The notes: a model not told the origin generated them from the sequence alone. 60,556 bases of DNA from Streptomyces silvae (GCF_016745505.1 NZ_JAERUC010000192.1:1-60556), one strand, 5' to 3'. Positions 18,852 to 27,652 are shown, counted from the first letter of the stretch. Program-made: numbers and translations.

Positions 18852-18874
18852 AAAATACGTCTCACATACCACTT
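18852..18874 (+). promoter_or_regulatory. Probable NsrR site upstream of flavohaemoglobin gene
   Basis: 23 bp starting AAAATACG and ending TACCACTT. It matches the nsrR operator at 13 of 23 positions, including the outer AA and CTT ends, and lies 49 bp before the hmp start. Confidence 0.6.
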
Positions 18875-18922
18875 AAGCGGCGGTCCGTCACAGCGGCCGC
18901 TCACCACCCGAGGAGTCACCCG

Positions 18923-20128
18923 ATGCTCTCCGAGCCGTCGACCGCCACCGTCCGCGCCACGCTGCCCGCCGTGGGGGCGGCCATCGGTGACATCGCGGAC
19001 CTCTTCTACCGGAAGCTGTTCGCCGCGCACCCGGAGCTCCTCCGCGACCTGTTCAACCGGGGCAACCAGGCTTCGGGCACCCAGCGCCAGGCGCTCGCCG
19101 GGTCGATCGCCGCCTTCGCCACCCAGCTCGTCGAACACCCGGACACCCGGCCCGACGTGATGCTGGGCCGCATCGCCAACAAACACGCCTCTCTGGGCAT
19201 CACCGCACCGCAGTACGAGATCGTGCACACCCACCTCTTCGCCGCGATCGCCGAGGTGCTCGGCGACGCCGTCACCCCCGAGGTCGCCGCGGCCTGGGAC
19301 GAGGTCTACTGGCTGATGGCCAACGCCCTGATCGCGATCGAGGAGCGGCTCTACGCGCAGCAGGGTGTGGCGGCGGGCGACGTGTGGCGCGAGTGGACGG
19401 TGGTCTCCCGCGTCGAGGACACCCCCGAGGTGGCCACCTTCCGCATCGCCCCCTCCGACGGCACGCCCGCCCCCGCCTTCCGGGCGGGCCAGTACGTCTC
19501 CGTCCAGGTGGAACTGCCCGACGGCGCCCGTCAGATACGCCAGTACAGCCTCACGGGCGCGCCCGGCTCCGCCCTGCGCTCCTTCTCGGTCAAGCGGGTA
19601 CGGGGCGAGGCGGGCCCGGAGGGCGAGGTCTCCGGGCACCTGCACGCACGGCTGCGCACGGGCGACCGGCTGCGGGTCTCGGCGCCGTACGGCGATCTGG
19701 TGCTCGACGGCTCCGACGCCCCGCTGCTCCTCGCCTCGGCGGGCATCGGCTGCACCCCCATCCTGTCGATGCTGGAGCACCTGGCGCAGGAGGGGCACCG
19801 CTCCCCCGTCACCGTGGTGCACGGCGACCGGTCGCCGGCCGACCACGCCCTGCGCGCGGACCACGCGGCGCTGGCCGGGAAGCTCTCCGACGCCTCCGCC
19901 CACTTCTGGTACGAGAGGCCGGAGCCCGGCCGGGCCGGCGCGGGCACGGTGCACAGCGGTACGGTCGACCTGAGCGGCGTCCCGGTCGCCCCGGGCACCC
20001 GCGCGTACCTCTGCGGACCGCTGCCCTTCATGCGCGCCGTACGCACCCAGCTCCTGGCGAAGGGTGTGCCGTCCGCAGACATCCACTACGAGGTGTTCGG
20101 CCCCGATCTGTGGCTCGCCCAGGACTGA
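18923..20128 (+). CDS. hmpA: Flavohaemoglobin, nitric oxide dioxygenase
   Basis: A 401-residue cytosolic enzyme converting NO and O2 to nitrate with NAD(P)H. Domains: globin (1-150) with the proximal haem His in NKHASLGI, FAD-binding (about 155-265) with the RQYSLT flavin motif, and NAD-binding (about 265-395) with GIGCTPILSMLEH and LCGPLPFM. The C-terminal HYEVFGP is conserved. GAGGAG precedes the ATG. Paired with nsrR as in S. coelicolor. Confidence 0.95.
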   Translation: MLSEPSTATVRATLPAVGAAIGDIADLFYRKLFAAHPELLRDLFNRGNQASGTQRQALAGSIAAFATQLVEHPDTRPDVMLGRIANKHASLGITAPQYEIVHTHLFAAIAEVLGDAVTPEVAAAWDEVYWLMANALIAIEERLYAQQGVAAGDVWREWTVVSRVEDTPEVATFRIAPSDGTPAPAFRAGQYVSVQVELPDGARQIRQYSLTGAPGSALRSFSVKRVRGEAGPEGEVSGHLHARLRTGDRLRVSAPYGDLVLDGSDAPLLLASAGIGCTPILSMLEHLAQEGHRSPVTVVHGDRSPADHALRADHAALAGKLSDASAHFWYERPEPGRAGAGTVHSGTVDLSGVPVAPGTRAYLCGPLPFMRAVRTQLLAKGVPSADIHYEVFGPDLWLAQD

Positions 20129-20270
20129 GCACGACCGCCCCGGGGCACGCGCGGACTGTCCGGATCGAATCGCACACGACGCGAACAGTGGCCGAACAGG
20201 TTTGCCGGAGCCCCGTGTTCCGGTACAAGCGCTGTACGGACACGCTCCCCCGCTAACGAAGGAGTCGGCC
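20129..20270. other. Short gap between hmp and amidase genes
   Basis: 142 bp. GAAGGAG just before 20271 is the amidase ribosome-binding site. The sequence has several AT-richer steps (TCGAATCGCA, CGAACAG) that could hold the amidase promoter; nothing else recognised. Confidence 0.3.
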
Positions 20271-20861
20271 ATGTCCTCACCCATGTCCGCCAGCAACTTC
20301 CTCAAGGCCCTGAAGAACGAGGGACTCACCGTCGTCCAGGTCGGCGACTGGCGCACGCACAACCGCAACCACAAGGGCCCCTGGGGGCCGGTGCACGGCG
20401 TGATGCTCCACCACACCGTCACGAAGGGCACCGCCAGGACCGTCGAGATCTGCCGTGACGGCTACGCGGGGCTGCCGGGTCCGCTCTGCCACGGGGTGAT
20501 CGCCAAGGACGGCCGGGTCCACCTGGTCGGCTACGGCCGCGCCAACCACGCCGGGCTCGGCGACGACGACGTCCTGCGCGCCGTCATCGCCGAGAAGCGC
20601 CTGCCGGCGGACAACGAGTCCAACACCGACGGGAACCGCCACTTCTACGGCTTCGAGTGCGAGAACCTCGGCGACGGGAAGGACCCCTGGCCGGCCGTCC
20701 AGCTGGAGGCCATCGAGAAGGCGGCGGCCGCGGTCTGCCGCTTCCACGGCTGGGACGGTCCGTCGGTCATCGGGCACCTGGAGTGGCAGCCCGGGAAGGT
20801 CGACCCGCGCGGCTTCTCGATGAACGGCATGCGCAACCGGGTCCACGACCGGCTGAAGTAG
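20271..20861 (+). CDS. N-acetylmuramoyl-L-alanine amidase (amidase_2 / PGRP fold)
   Basis: A 196-residue peptidoglycan amidase cleaving the MurNAc-L-Ala bond. The first zinc His is in MLHHTVTKG (about 44-52), and VIGHLEWQPGKVDPRG near 165-180 carries the second zinc His and the family's Lys. Start ATG with AAGGAG at 6 nt. No signal peptide or membrane helix is visible and no cell-wall-binding domain follows, so export would need another route, or it acts on recycled or endolysin-released muropeptides. Confidence 0.87.
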   Translation: MSSPMSASNFLKALKNEGLTVVQVGDWRTHNRNHKGPWGPVHGVMLHHTVTKGTARTVEICRDGYAGLPGPLCHGVIAKDGRVHLVGYGRANHAGLGDDDVLRAVIAEKRLPADNESNTDGNRHFYGFECENLGDGKDPWPAVQLEAIEKAAAAVCRFHGWDGPSVIGHLEWQPGKVDPRGFSMNGMRNRVHDRLK

Positions 20862-20912
20862 CGGGGCACCCGGCCGGGCACCCCCGGCGGGCGGGCGGCA
20901 CACAATGTGGGC

Positions 20913-21821
20913 ATGACCGACGAAGCACTCGACCTCTCCCGGCTGCAGCCGGCGCTCCCCTCGCCCCTGCAGCCGGCCGAGGACGAGCGCTTCGCCCGGC
21001 ACGGTGTGACGCTGCTGCTCAAGCGCGACGACCTGATCCACCCGGACCTGCCGGGCAACAAGTGGCGCAAACTCGCGCCCAATCTCAGGGCCGCCGCCGG
21101 CCGGACCGTCCTGACCTTCGGCGGCGCCTACTCGAACCACCTCCGGGCCACCGCCGCCGCTGGACGCCTCCTGGGCTTCCCCACGGTCGGCGTCGTACGG
21201 GGCGACGAGCTGGCGGGCCGCCCGCTCAACCCCTCCCTCGCGCGCTGCGCGGCGGACGGCATGCGTCTGCACTTCGTGGACCGGCCGACCTACCGCGCGA
21301 AGGCCTCTCCCGACGTCCTGGACGGCCTGCTGAGCCTCTTCGGGGAGTGCGTGGTCATCCCGGAGGGGGGCAGCAACGCGCTCGCCGCACAGGGCTGCAC
21401 AGAGCTCGGCCGCGAGCTGCGCGGCCGGACCGGCACGGTGGCGGTCGCCTGCGGCACCGGTGGCACCCTCGCCGGCCTGGCCGCCGGGCTCGGCGCCGGG
21501 CAGCGCGCCCTGGGCGTCCCCGTCCTGCGCGGCGGCTTCCTGGGAGCCACCGTGGAGGACCTGCAGCGTGAGGCCTTCGGCGCACCCGCCGGACGGTGGT
21601 CCCTGGACGAGCGCTTCCACTTCGGGGGGTATGCCCGTACGACCCCGGAGCTGCACGCCTTCGCCGACGACTTCGAGGACCGCCACGGCCTGGCGGTCGA
21701 ACGGCTCTACGTGGCCAAGCTCCTGTACGGGCTGACCGTGCTCGCCGGGGAGGGCGCCTTCGCCCCGGGCTCCACGGTCACCGCCGTCGTCACCGGACGG
21801 CCCGAGCCGGAGCCCTCTTGA
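20913..21821 (+). CDS. PLP-dependent ACC deaminase / D-cysteine desulfhydrase family
   Basis: A 302-residue fold-type II PLP enzyme. The PLP Lys lies in LPGNKWRKL, the substrate loop in FGGAYSNHLRA, and the phosphate-binding loop in VACGTGGTLAGLAAGL. Members deaminate ACC or release sulfide from D-cysteine; which applies is undetermined. The ATG at 20913 lies 7 nt after CACAAT with no Shine-Dalgarno, so a leaderless transcript is likely; a GTG two codons earlier is the alternative. Confidence 0.82.
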   Translation: MTDEALDLSRLQPALPSPLQPAEDERFARHGVTLLLKRDDLIHPDLPGNKWRKLAPNLRAAAGRTVLTFGGAYSNHLRATAAAGRLLGFPTVGVVRGDELAGRPLNPSLARCAADGMRLHFVDRPTYRAKASPDVLDGLLSLFGECVVIPEGGSNALAAQGCTELGRELRGRTGTVAVACGTGGTLAGLAAGLGAGQRALGVPVLRGGFLGATVEDLQREAFGAPAGRWSLDERFHFGGYARTTPELHAFADDFEDRHGLAVERLYVAKLLYGLTVLAGEGAFAPGSTVTAVVTGRPEPEPS

Positions 21822-21854
21822 CGCGGTACGGCCGCGGCCCGCCCCGGAGCGTAC

Positions 21855-23456
21855 TCACGCGTCGTCCGACTCCCGGTACGCGGCGGCCTCCTCCAGGTCG
21901 AGACGCCGCAGCAGCGCACGCAGCATCTCGTCGTCGATCCGCCGCTCGTCCCTGAGGCGTACGAAGACCTCCCGCTCGGTGGCGATCATGTCCCTCGCCA
22001 GCCGCCGGTAGGTGTCGTCCGCCGACTCCCCGGTGACCGGATTGGTGGCGCCGAGCCGCTCCCACACCGCGTTGCGCCGCCGCTCCATCACGGCGCGCAG
22101 CCGCTCCACGAGAGGGTCGGGCAGCGCGTTGCGCGGATCGGCCAGCAGCTCGTCCAGCGCGGCGTCGGCGGCCGTGGACGCCTCGTTCTGCGCCTGCGCC
22201 TCGGCCAGCGTCTCGGCGCGCGCGGTGCGCCTGGGCAGCTTCAGGACACGCACCAGGAGCGGCAGGCTCAGCCCCTGGACGACCAGCGTCCCGATGACGG
22301 TCGTGAAGGTCAGGAACAGCACCAGGTTCCGCGCGGGGAAGCCCTCCCCGTCATGCGTGACCATGGGGATGGAGAACGCGATGGCGAGCGAGACGACACC
22401 CCGCATCCCGGCCCAGCCGACGATCAGCGCCGAGCGCCAGGAGGGCGGCCCCTCGCGCTCCCTGATGCGGCTGGAGAGCCAGGGCGGCAGATAGCTCGCC
22501 GGGTACACCCAGACGAAGCGCACCACGACGACGGCCACGAACACGAGGACCGCGTAGCCGAAGGCCTCGGCCAGGCTGTACGAGCCCAGCCCCCGCAGCA
22601 CGAAGGGCAGCTGGAGCCCGATGAGCGCGAAGACCGCCGACTCCAGGACGAACGCGACCATCTTCCAGACCGCCGCCTCCTGGAGCCGCGTCGCGAAGTC
22701 GACCTGCCAGGAGCGGTGCCCCAGGTAGAGCGCGACGACGACCACGGCGAGCACCCCGGAGGCGTGCACACGCTCCGCCGCCGCGTAGGCGACGAAGGGG
22801 ATCAGCAGCGAGAGGGTGTTCTGGAGCAGCGCCTCCTTGAGGTGGGTGCGCAGCCAGTGCAGGGGCACCATCAGCAGCAGGCCGACGACGATGCCGCCGA
22901 CCGACGCCAGCGCGAACTCGGCGATCCCCGCGCCCCAGCTCATGCCCTCGCCGACGGCCGCGGCGACGGCCACCTTGAAGGCGGTGATCGCGGTGGCGTC
23001 GTTCACCAGGGACTCACCCTGGAGGATCGTCGTGACCCGGGCCGGCAGTCCCACCCGGCGGGCGATCGCCGCGGCGGTGACGGCGTCCGGCGGCGCGACC
23101 ACCGCGCCGAGCACCAGCGCGGCGGTGAGCGGCAGGTCCGGCACGAGGAGATAGGCCAGCCACCCCACGGCGACCGTCGCGAACAGGACGTACCCCACGG
23201 ACAGCAGGGCGACCGGGCGCAGGTTGGCCCGCAGGTCGAGGTACGAGCTGTCGACCGCCGCCGTGTACAGCAGCGGCGGCAGCAGCAGGGGCAGCACGAT
23301 GTGCGCGTCCAGGGTGTAGCCGGGCACCCCCGGCAGGTACGAGGCCAGCAGACCCGCGGCGACCAGCAGCAGCGGCGGGGGCACCGGTGTCCGGCGGGCG
23401 GCCCCCGCGACCGCCGCGCTTGCCGCGACGAGCGCCACCAGCGGCAATGCGTCCAT
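21855..23456 (-). CDS. CPA1-family Na+/H+ antiporter
   Basis: A 533-residue integral membrane protein with about 12 transmembrane segments in the first 400 residues. APPDAVTAAAI and GESLVNDATAI contain the Asp residues that bind the exchanged ion in CPA1 (NhaP/NHE) exchangers. A charged cytoplasmic C-terminal tail of about 130 residues, rich in Glu/Arg and partly coiled-coil-like, may regulate pH response. Divergent from the small zinc-finger gene, with 35 bp between starts. Confidence 0.9.
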   Translation of the reverse strand: MDALPLVALVAASAAVAGAARRTPVPPPLLLVAAGLLASYLPGVPGYTLDAHIVLPLLLPPLLYTAAVDSSYLDLRANLRPVALLSVGYVLFATVAVGWLAYLLVPDLPLTAALVLGAVVAPPDAVTAAAIARRVGLPARVTTILQGESLVNDATAITAFKVAVAAAVGEGMSWGAGIAEFALASVGGIVVGLLLMVPLHWLRTHLKEALLQNTLSLLIPFVAYAAAERVHASGVLAVVVVALYLGHRSWQVDFATRLQEAAVWKMVAFVLESAVFALIGLQLPFVLRGLGSYSLAEAFGYAVLVFVAVVVVRFVWVYPASYLPPWLSSRIREREGPPSWRSALIVGWAGMRGVVSLAIAFSIPMVTHDGEGFPARNLVLFLTFTTVIGTLVVQGLSLPLLVRVLKLPRRTARAETLAEAQAQNEASTAADAALDELLADPRNALPDPLVERLRAVMERRRNAVWERLGATNPVTGESADDTYRRLARDMIATEREVFVRLRDERRIDDEMLRALLRRLDLEEAAAYRESDDA

Positions 23457-23491
23457 CTCGCTGTCCTCACATCCGACGTAACGTGGCCATC

Positions 23492-23752
23492 ATGAGTGAG
23501 TGCCTCCACGTATCCGAACTGCCGCGCCCCGAACCCGCCCCGCTCAGCGACACCTGCCGGGAGTGTGTGGCGGCCGGCACCCATCCGGTGCAGCTGCGGC
23601 TCTGCCTCGCCTGCGGTCACGTCGGGTGCTGCGACTCCTCGCAGCTGAAGCACGCCACGGCGCACTTCGAGGAGACCGGCCATCCGGTGATGCGCAGCTT
23701 CGAATGCGCCGAGAGCTGGCGCTGGTGCTTCGTGGACGGTTCGATCGTCTGA
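23492..23752 (+). CDS. UBP-type zinc finger protein
   Basis: An 86-residue protein that is essentially one ZnF-UBP domain: CLHVSEL, DTCREC, RLCLACGHVGCCDSSQLKHATAHFEETGHPV, with Cys/His for three zinc sites. In eukaryotes this domain binds free ubiquitin C-termini; in actinobacteria it is common as a stand-alone protein or fused to antiporters. Being divergent from and adjacent to a Na+/H+ antiporter fits that pattern. Function unknown. Confidence 0.85.
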   Translation: MSECLHVSELPRPEPAPLSDTCRECVAAGTHPVQLRLCLACGHVGCCDSSQLKHATAHFEETGHPVMRSFECAESWRWCFVDGSIV

Positions 23753-23767
23753 CGTCTGGGTACGTCA

Positions 23768-23781
23768 AACCGGCGCCGGTT
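23768..23781. promoter_or_regulatory. Perfect 14-bp palindrome after the zinc finger gene
   Basis: AACCGGCGCCGGTT. It may be a terminator stem (5 bp with a GCGC loop) or an operator for the anti-sigma/sigma operon 200 bp downstream. The remaining gap to 23982 contains AT-richer text (CTCATATGCCTACCATGAG) but no gene. Confidence 0.35.
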
Positions 23782-23982
23782 CTTCGCAATTGACCGCCGC
23801 AGACCTCTAGCCACTGTGTGTACTCATATGCCTACCATGAGTAATCAGCGGGTTGCGGTCTCGGCGACACGGCATCATGGGTCGCGACAGCGTCGCCGAA
23901 CCACAGAACCGACGACGGACCGCACGGCCCCGGGCACTCGTCCCGGAGCCTCGAACGAGTTTGTGCCACCTTGGAGGTGAGG

Positions 23983-24396
23983 GTGTCCCAGATCGCAGGC
24001 GAGCCCGGGAACCAGGACTTCGTAGAGGTCCGGCTGCCCGCTGCGGGTGCCTACCTGTCGGTGCTGCGTACGGCCACGGCCGGCCTCGCAGCGCGCTTGG
24101 ACTTCACTCTCGACGAGATCGAGGATCTTCGCATCGCGGTCGACGAGGCCTGCGCGATCCTGCTCCAGCAGGCCGTGCCCGGCTCCGTCCTCAGCTGCGT
24201 GTTCCGTCTCGTCGGCGATTCCCTCGAGGTGACCGTCTCGGCCCCCACGACGGACGGACGCGCCCCTGAGCGCGACACCTTCGCCTGGACGGTGCTCTCC
24301 GCGCTGGCCGGCAAGGTCGACTCCACGGTCGCCGACGACCGTACGGTCAGCATCAGCCTCTACAAACAGCGCGGCGCGGGACCCGGGCCGGCGTGA
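23983..24396 (+). CDS. RsbW-like anti-sigma factor (UshX/PrsH type)
   Basis: A 137-residue protein of the GHKL (HATPase_c-like) anti-sigma family. The helix IEDLRIAVDEACAILLQQA matches the N-box region, but the conserved Asn of EACTN is absent and no clear DxGxG motif follows, so kinase activity is doubtful. GTG at 23983 is 5 nt after GGAGG; an upstream TTG is unlikely. Its last codons overlap the sigma-factor start (GTGA), so the pair is coupled. It corresponds in position to UshX/PrsH, partner of SigH in S. coelicolor, which is controlled by the anti-anti-sigma BldG (recalled). Confidence 0.8.
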   Translation: MSQIAGEPGNQDFVEVRLPAAGAYLSVLRTATAGLAARLDFTLDEIEDLRIAVDEACAILLQQAVPGSVLSCVFRLVGDSLEVTVSAPTTDGRAPERDTFAWTVLSALAGKVDSTVADDRTVSISLYKQRGAGPGPA

Positions 24397-25358
24397 GCGA
24401 CGGGAACGGGGACGGTCCTGTGCGGGACGAGACGATCCGGTCGGGGCCGGTGCGACCGGCAGCCCTCCCGGAGCAGCAGGCCCGGCCGCATCCGGAAGGC
24501 GGCACGGAGGGCGCACAGAGCGGCGCTCCGGCCGCGGCCGGGCAGGCGCAGCAGCCGCAGGCGGAGCGGACGGGCCGGATGAGCGAGCACGGGCACCACG
24601 ATCCACACGACCGCAGTGGGGCACGGGCGCTCTTCATCGAGCTCCGGGAGCTCCCCGACGGCTCGGTGGAGAAGGCCGAGCTGCGCAACCGGCTGGTGCG
24701 GATGCATCTGCCGCTCGTGGAGCACCTGGCCCGCAGGTTCCGCAACCGCGGCGAGCCGCTGGACGACCTGACGCAGGTCGCCACGATCGGGCTGATCAAG
24801 TCGGTCGACCGGTTCGACCCGGACCGCGGCGTCGAGTTCTCGACGTACGCCACCCCCACGGTCGTCGGCGAGATCAAGCGCCACTTCCGGGACAAGGGCT
24901 GGGCGGTGCGGGTCCCCCGGCGCCTCCAGGAGCTGCGGCTGTCGCTGACCACGGCCACCGCGGAGCTCTCCCAGCAGCACGGCCGCTCCCCCACCGTGCA
25001 CGAGCTGGCGGAGCGCCTGGGCATCTCCGAGGAGGAGGTCCTGGAGGGGCTGGAATCGGCCAACGCCTACAGCACCCTCTCGCTCGACGTGCCGGACACG
25101 GACGACGAGTCGCCCGCGGTCGCGGACACCCTCGGCTCCGAGGACGAGGCGCTGGAGGGCGTCGAGTACCGCGAGTCGCTCAAGCCGCTGCTGGAGGACC
25201 TCCCGCCGCGCGAGAAGCGGATCCTGCTGCTGCGCTTCTTCGGCAACATGACCCAGTCGCAGATCGCGCAGGAGGTCGGCATCTCCCAGATGCACGTCTC
25301 CCGCCTCCTGGCCCGCACGCTCGCGCAGCTGCGTGAGCGGCTGCTCGTCGAGGAGTAG
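24393..25358 (+). CDS. sigH: Stress-response sigma factor, SigB/F family (SigH type)
   Basis: A 321-residue group 3 sigma factor. After a disordered, Gly/Pro/Gln-rich extension of about 75 residues comes region 2 (LVEHLARRFRNRGEPLDDLTQVATIGLIKSVDRF, EFSTYATPTVVGEIKRHFRD), region 3 (RVPRRLQELRLSL) and region 4 (RILLLRFFGNMTQSQIAQEVGISQMHVSRLLARTL). In S. coelicolor SigH is made in several sizes and governs osmotic stress and septation; an internal ATG at residue 62 (MSEHGHH) could give a shorter form here. Coupled to the anti-sigma gene by 4 bp. Confidence 0.87.
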   Translation: MSDGNGDGPVRDETIRSGPVRPAALPEQQARPHPEGGTEGAQSGAPAAAGQAQQPQAERTGRMSEHGHHDPHDRSGARALFIELRELPDGSVEKAELRNRLVRMHLPLVEHLARRFRNRGEPLDDLTQVATIGLIKSVDRFDPDRGVEFSTYATPTVVGEIKRHFRDKGWAVRVPRRLQELRLSLTTATAELSQQHGRSPTVHELAERLGISEEEVLEGLESANAYSTLSLDVPDTDDESPAVADTLGSEDEALEGVEYRESLKPLLEDLPPREKRILLLRFFGNMTQSQIAQEVGISQMHVSRLLARTLAQLRERLLVEE

Positions 25359-25386
25359 CGGACCGCCCGGGGGTGGGCGCGACGGG

Positions 25387-25839
25387 TCAGGCGTCGGGGG
25401 TCGTGCGCGGCCCCCGGCGGATGCCCAGCGCATCCGTCGTGGCGGGGTTCAGCAGCAGGACGAGCGCCGTCACGGCGACCGCCGCGAGGACGATGCCCGC
25501 CGGGATCAGGGCGCCCTGCGCCCGCAGCAGCGTCCAGGCCACCGGCAGCGCCATGAGCTGGGTGATGAGCGCGGGGCCACGGCTCCAGCTGCGCCGCCGC
25601 AGCAGTCCACGGGCGGCGAACAGCGGGATCAGGCCGAGCGCCACCAGCGTGAGCCCGCCCATCTCCGCCTGCTGCATGCTGTCGGGCCGGCCGAACAGTC
25701 CGACGGCCAGCATGTAGATCCCGCCGACGGCGAGCGCCGCGCCTTCGAGCGCGTTGAGTGCGGCCAGTGCGGCGATCCGGCCCGGCTTCTCCTCGCCAGC
25801 CGCGGGCGAAGGAGAGGGCGCGTTCTGCTGAGTGCTCAC
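25387..25839 (-). CDS. Small integral membrane protein
   Basis: A 150-residue hypothetical protein with four hydrophobic segments (about 22-48, 60-78, 86-105, 112-130) and short polar ends. No known domain recognised; similar genes sit beside sigma factors and diacylglycerol kinase genes in related genomes as far as I recall. Convergent with the sigma gene (28 bp). Confidence 0.65.
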   Translation of the reverse strand: MSTQQNAPSPSPAAGEEKPGRIAALAALNALEGAALAVGGIYMLAVGLFGRPDSMQQAEMGGLTLVALGLIPLFAARGLLRRRSWSRGPALITQLMALPVAWTLLRAQGALIPAGIVLAAVAVTALVLLLNPATTDALGIRRGPRTTPDA

Positions 25840-25988
25840 GCCTTTCAGATTCGCATCCCGGCGACCGGAACGTGAAGCCGGGGCCGCGGCGGACCCGCCG
25901 CGGCAGCCCGGTGACGCTCCGTGACCAGGCGTGGACCGGGTGGATCAGGACTTCAGGGCGGTACCGCGCGGTAGGTACTCTGGCGGAC

Positions 25989-26957
25989 ATGCGCGCACTT
26001 CTCGTGGTCAACCCAGCTGCCACCACTACCAGCGCGCGTACGCGTGACGTGCTGATCCACGCCCTGGCGAGCGAGATGAAGATCGAGGTCGTGACCACGG
26101 AGCACCGCGGTCACGCGCGTGACCTGGGGCGCAGGGCCGCCGACTCCGACGACATCGACCTGGTGGTGGCGCTCGGCGGCGACGGCACGGTCAACGAGGT
26201 GGTCAACGGGCTGCTGCACGAGGGCCCCGATCCCGAGGGCCTGCCGAGCCTCGCCGTGGTCCCCGGGGGCTCCACCAATGTCTTCGCCCGCGCGCTGGGC
26301 ATCCCCAACGACGCCGTGGAGGCGACGGGCGCCATCCTGGACGCCCTCGCGTCCCGCAGCGAGCGCACGGTGGGCCTCGGCCTGGCGGCCGGCACCCCGG
26401 GTACGGCGGACGAGGCCGTCCCGGGACGGTGGTTCACCTTCTGCGCCGGGCTCGGTTTCGACGCGGGCGTCATCGGCCGGGTCGAACAGAAACGCGAGCG
26501 GGGCAAGCGGTCGACCCATGCGCTGTACGTGCGCCAGGTGCTGCGGCAGTTCATGGACGACCCGCACCGGCGCAACGGGATGATCACCCTGGAGGTCCCC
26601 GGCCAGGACCCGGTCACCGACCTCGCGCTGTCGATAATCTGCAACACCGCACCCTGGACCTACCTGGGGAACCGTCCGATATACGCCTCCCCGAAGGCGT
26701 CCTTCGACACCGCCCTGGACGTGCTCGGACTCAAGCGTCTCTCCACCCCCGCCGTGACCCGGTACGCCACCCAGCTGCTCACTTCGAGCCCGGAGAAGGG
26801 CCCGCACGGCAAGCACGCCGTGTCCCGGCACGACCTCACGGACTTCACCTTGCATTCAAAGGCTCCACTGCCCTTCCAGATGGACGGCGACCACCTGGGA
26901 CTGCGTACGAGCGTGACGTTCACAGGCGTACGCCGTGCACTGCGTGTGATTGTGTGA
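25989..26957 (+). CDS. Diacylglycerol kinase family lipid kinase
   Basis: A 322-residue soluble lipid kinase of the DAGK/YegS/BmrU fold. The nucleotide-binding glycine motif is VVALGGDGTVNEVVNG (about 60-75), followed by VVPGGSTNVFARALG; the C-terminal beta-sandwich domain follows. It phosphorylates diacylglycerol or another lipid alcohol at the membrane. The ATG lies 7 nt after TACTCT with no ribosome-binding site, so the transcript is probably leaderless. Upstream of wblE. Confidence 0.88.
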   Translation: MRALLVVNPAATTTSARTRDVLIHALASEMKIEVVTTEHRGHARDLGRRAADSDDIDLVVALGGDGTVNEVVNGLLHEGPDPEGLPSLAVVPGGSTNVFARALGIPNDAVEATGAILDALASRSERTVGLGLAAGTPGTADEAVPGRWFTFCAGLGFDAGVIGRVEQKRERGKRSTHALYVRQVLRQFMDDPHRRNGMITLEVPGQDPVTDLALSIICNTAPWTYLGNRPIYASPKASFDTALDVLGLKRLSTPAVTRYATQLLTSSPEKGPHGKHAVSRHDLTDFTLHSKAPLPFQMDGDHLGLRTSVTFTGVRRALRVIV

Positions 26958-26963
26958 GTGGAA

Positions 26964-27003
26964 GGGGCCAAAGTCCTTTAACTCGAACGTTTGGGCTGGC
27001 CCC
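26964..27003 (+). terminator. Terminator after the lipid kinase gene
   Basis: GGGGCC (26964-26969) pairs with GGCCCC (26998-27003), and AGTCC (26972-26976) with GGGCT (26993-26997, one G-U pair) after a two-A bulge. The structure starts 7 bp after the stop codon. Confidence 0.6.
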
Positions 27004-27219
27004 CACCCCTTAGAAGTACGGCTGTGACCTAGTCGACACCGAGGAATCAAAAAAAACTTTCCAGAAGGGGTTGTATCCGCCGCCGAGGTTTGCGAATCTC
27101 TACATGGCGATCGGGACGGCCCGCAACATCGGCCTCCACTGAGAGCCAGAACCCCTCCTCACCACAACAGGACCACATCCAGTTCATCTGGGCGTCGGAC
27201 CTTCGTCCGCGGGGGGATT

Positions 27220-27235
27220 CGTGAAAGCGTTCACA
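27220..27235. promoter_or_regulatory. Crp-type box upstream of wblE
   Basis: CGTGA-AAGCGT-TCACA matches the Crp/FNR-type palindrome TGTGA-N6-TCACA with one mismatch, 43 bp before the wblE start. TAATAC (27254-27259) could be a -10. The rest of the 274-bp gap 27004-27277 holds an A8 tract (27049-27056) and no gene. Confidence 0.65.
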
Positions 27236-27277
27236 TTCACAAGCACCAGCATGTAATACCAAGGAGAGGTAGCAGCC

Positions 27278-27535
27278 ATGGACTGGCGTCACAACGCCGT
27301 TTGTCGTGAGGAAGACCCCGAGCTGTTCTTCCCCATCGGCAACACCGGTCCTGCGCTGCTGCAGATCGAGGAAGCCAAGGCCGTCTGCCGTCGCTGCCCC
27401 GTCATGGAGCAGTGCCTGCAGTGGGCGCTCGAGTCCGGCCAGGACTCCGGCGTCTGGGGTGGCCTCAGCGAGGACGAGCGCCGCGCAATGAAGCGCCGCG
27501 CCGCTCGCAACCGGGCGCGTAACGCCAGCGCCTGA
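27278..27535 (+). CDS. wblE: WhiB-like iron-sulfur regulator WblE (WhiB1 type)
   Basis: An 85-residue [4Fe-4S] protein. Cluster ligands Cys9, Cys37, Cys40, Cys46 (C-x27-C-x2-C-x5-C) match M. tuberculosis WhiB1. GVWGGLSEDERR is the family's turn, followed by a basic C-terminal tail (KRRAARNRARN) for DNA contact. WhiB1 binds the housekeeping sigma factor and reacts with NO; the same is inferred here. AGGAGAGG precedes the ATG. Downstream and convergent lies a PdtaS-type kinase, the same neighbour pair as whiB1-pdtaS in mycobacteria. Confidence 0.93.
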   Translation: MDWRHNAVCREEDPELFFPIGNTGPALLQIEEAKAVCRRCPVMEQCLQWALESGQDSGVWGGLSEDERRAMKRRAARNRARNASA

Positions 27536-27652
27536 CCGACGCCCCCCGCACGACGAGCCTCAGCCCGGCGGCGCGTACAGAGCGTACGCACAGCCCCGCC
27601 TTCGAGTCGCAGCGCGCAGTACCCCCGAAGCGCATCGCACCGTGAGCACCAC

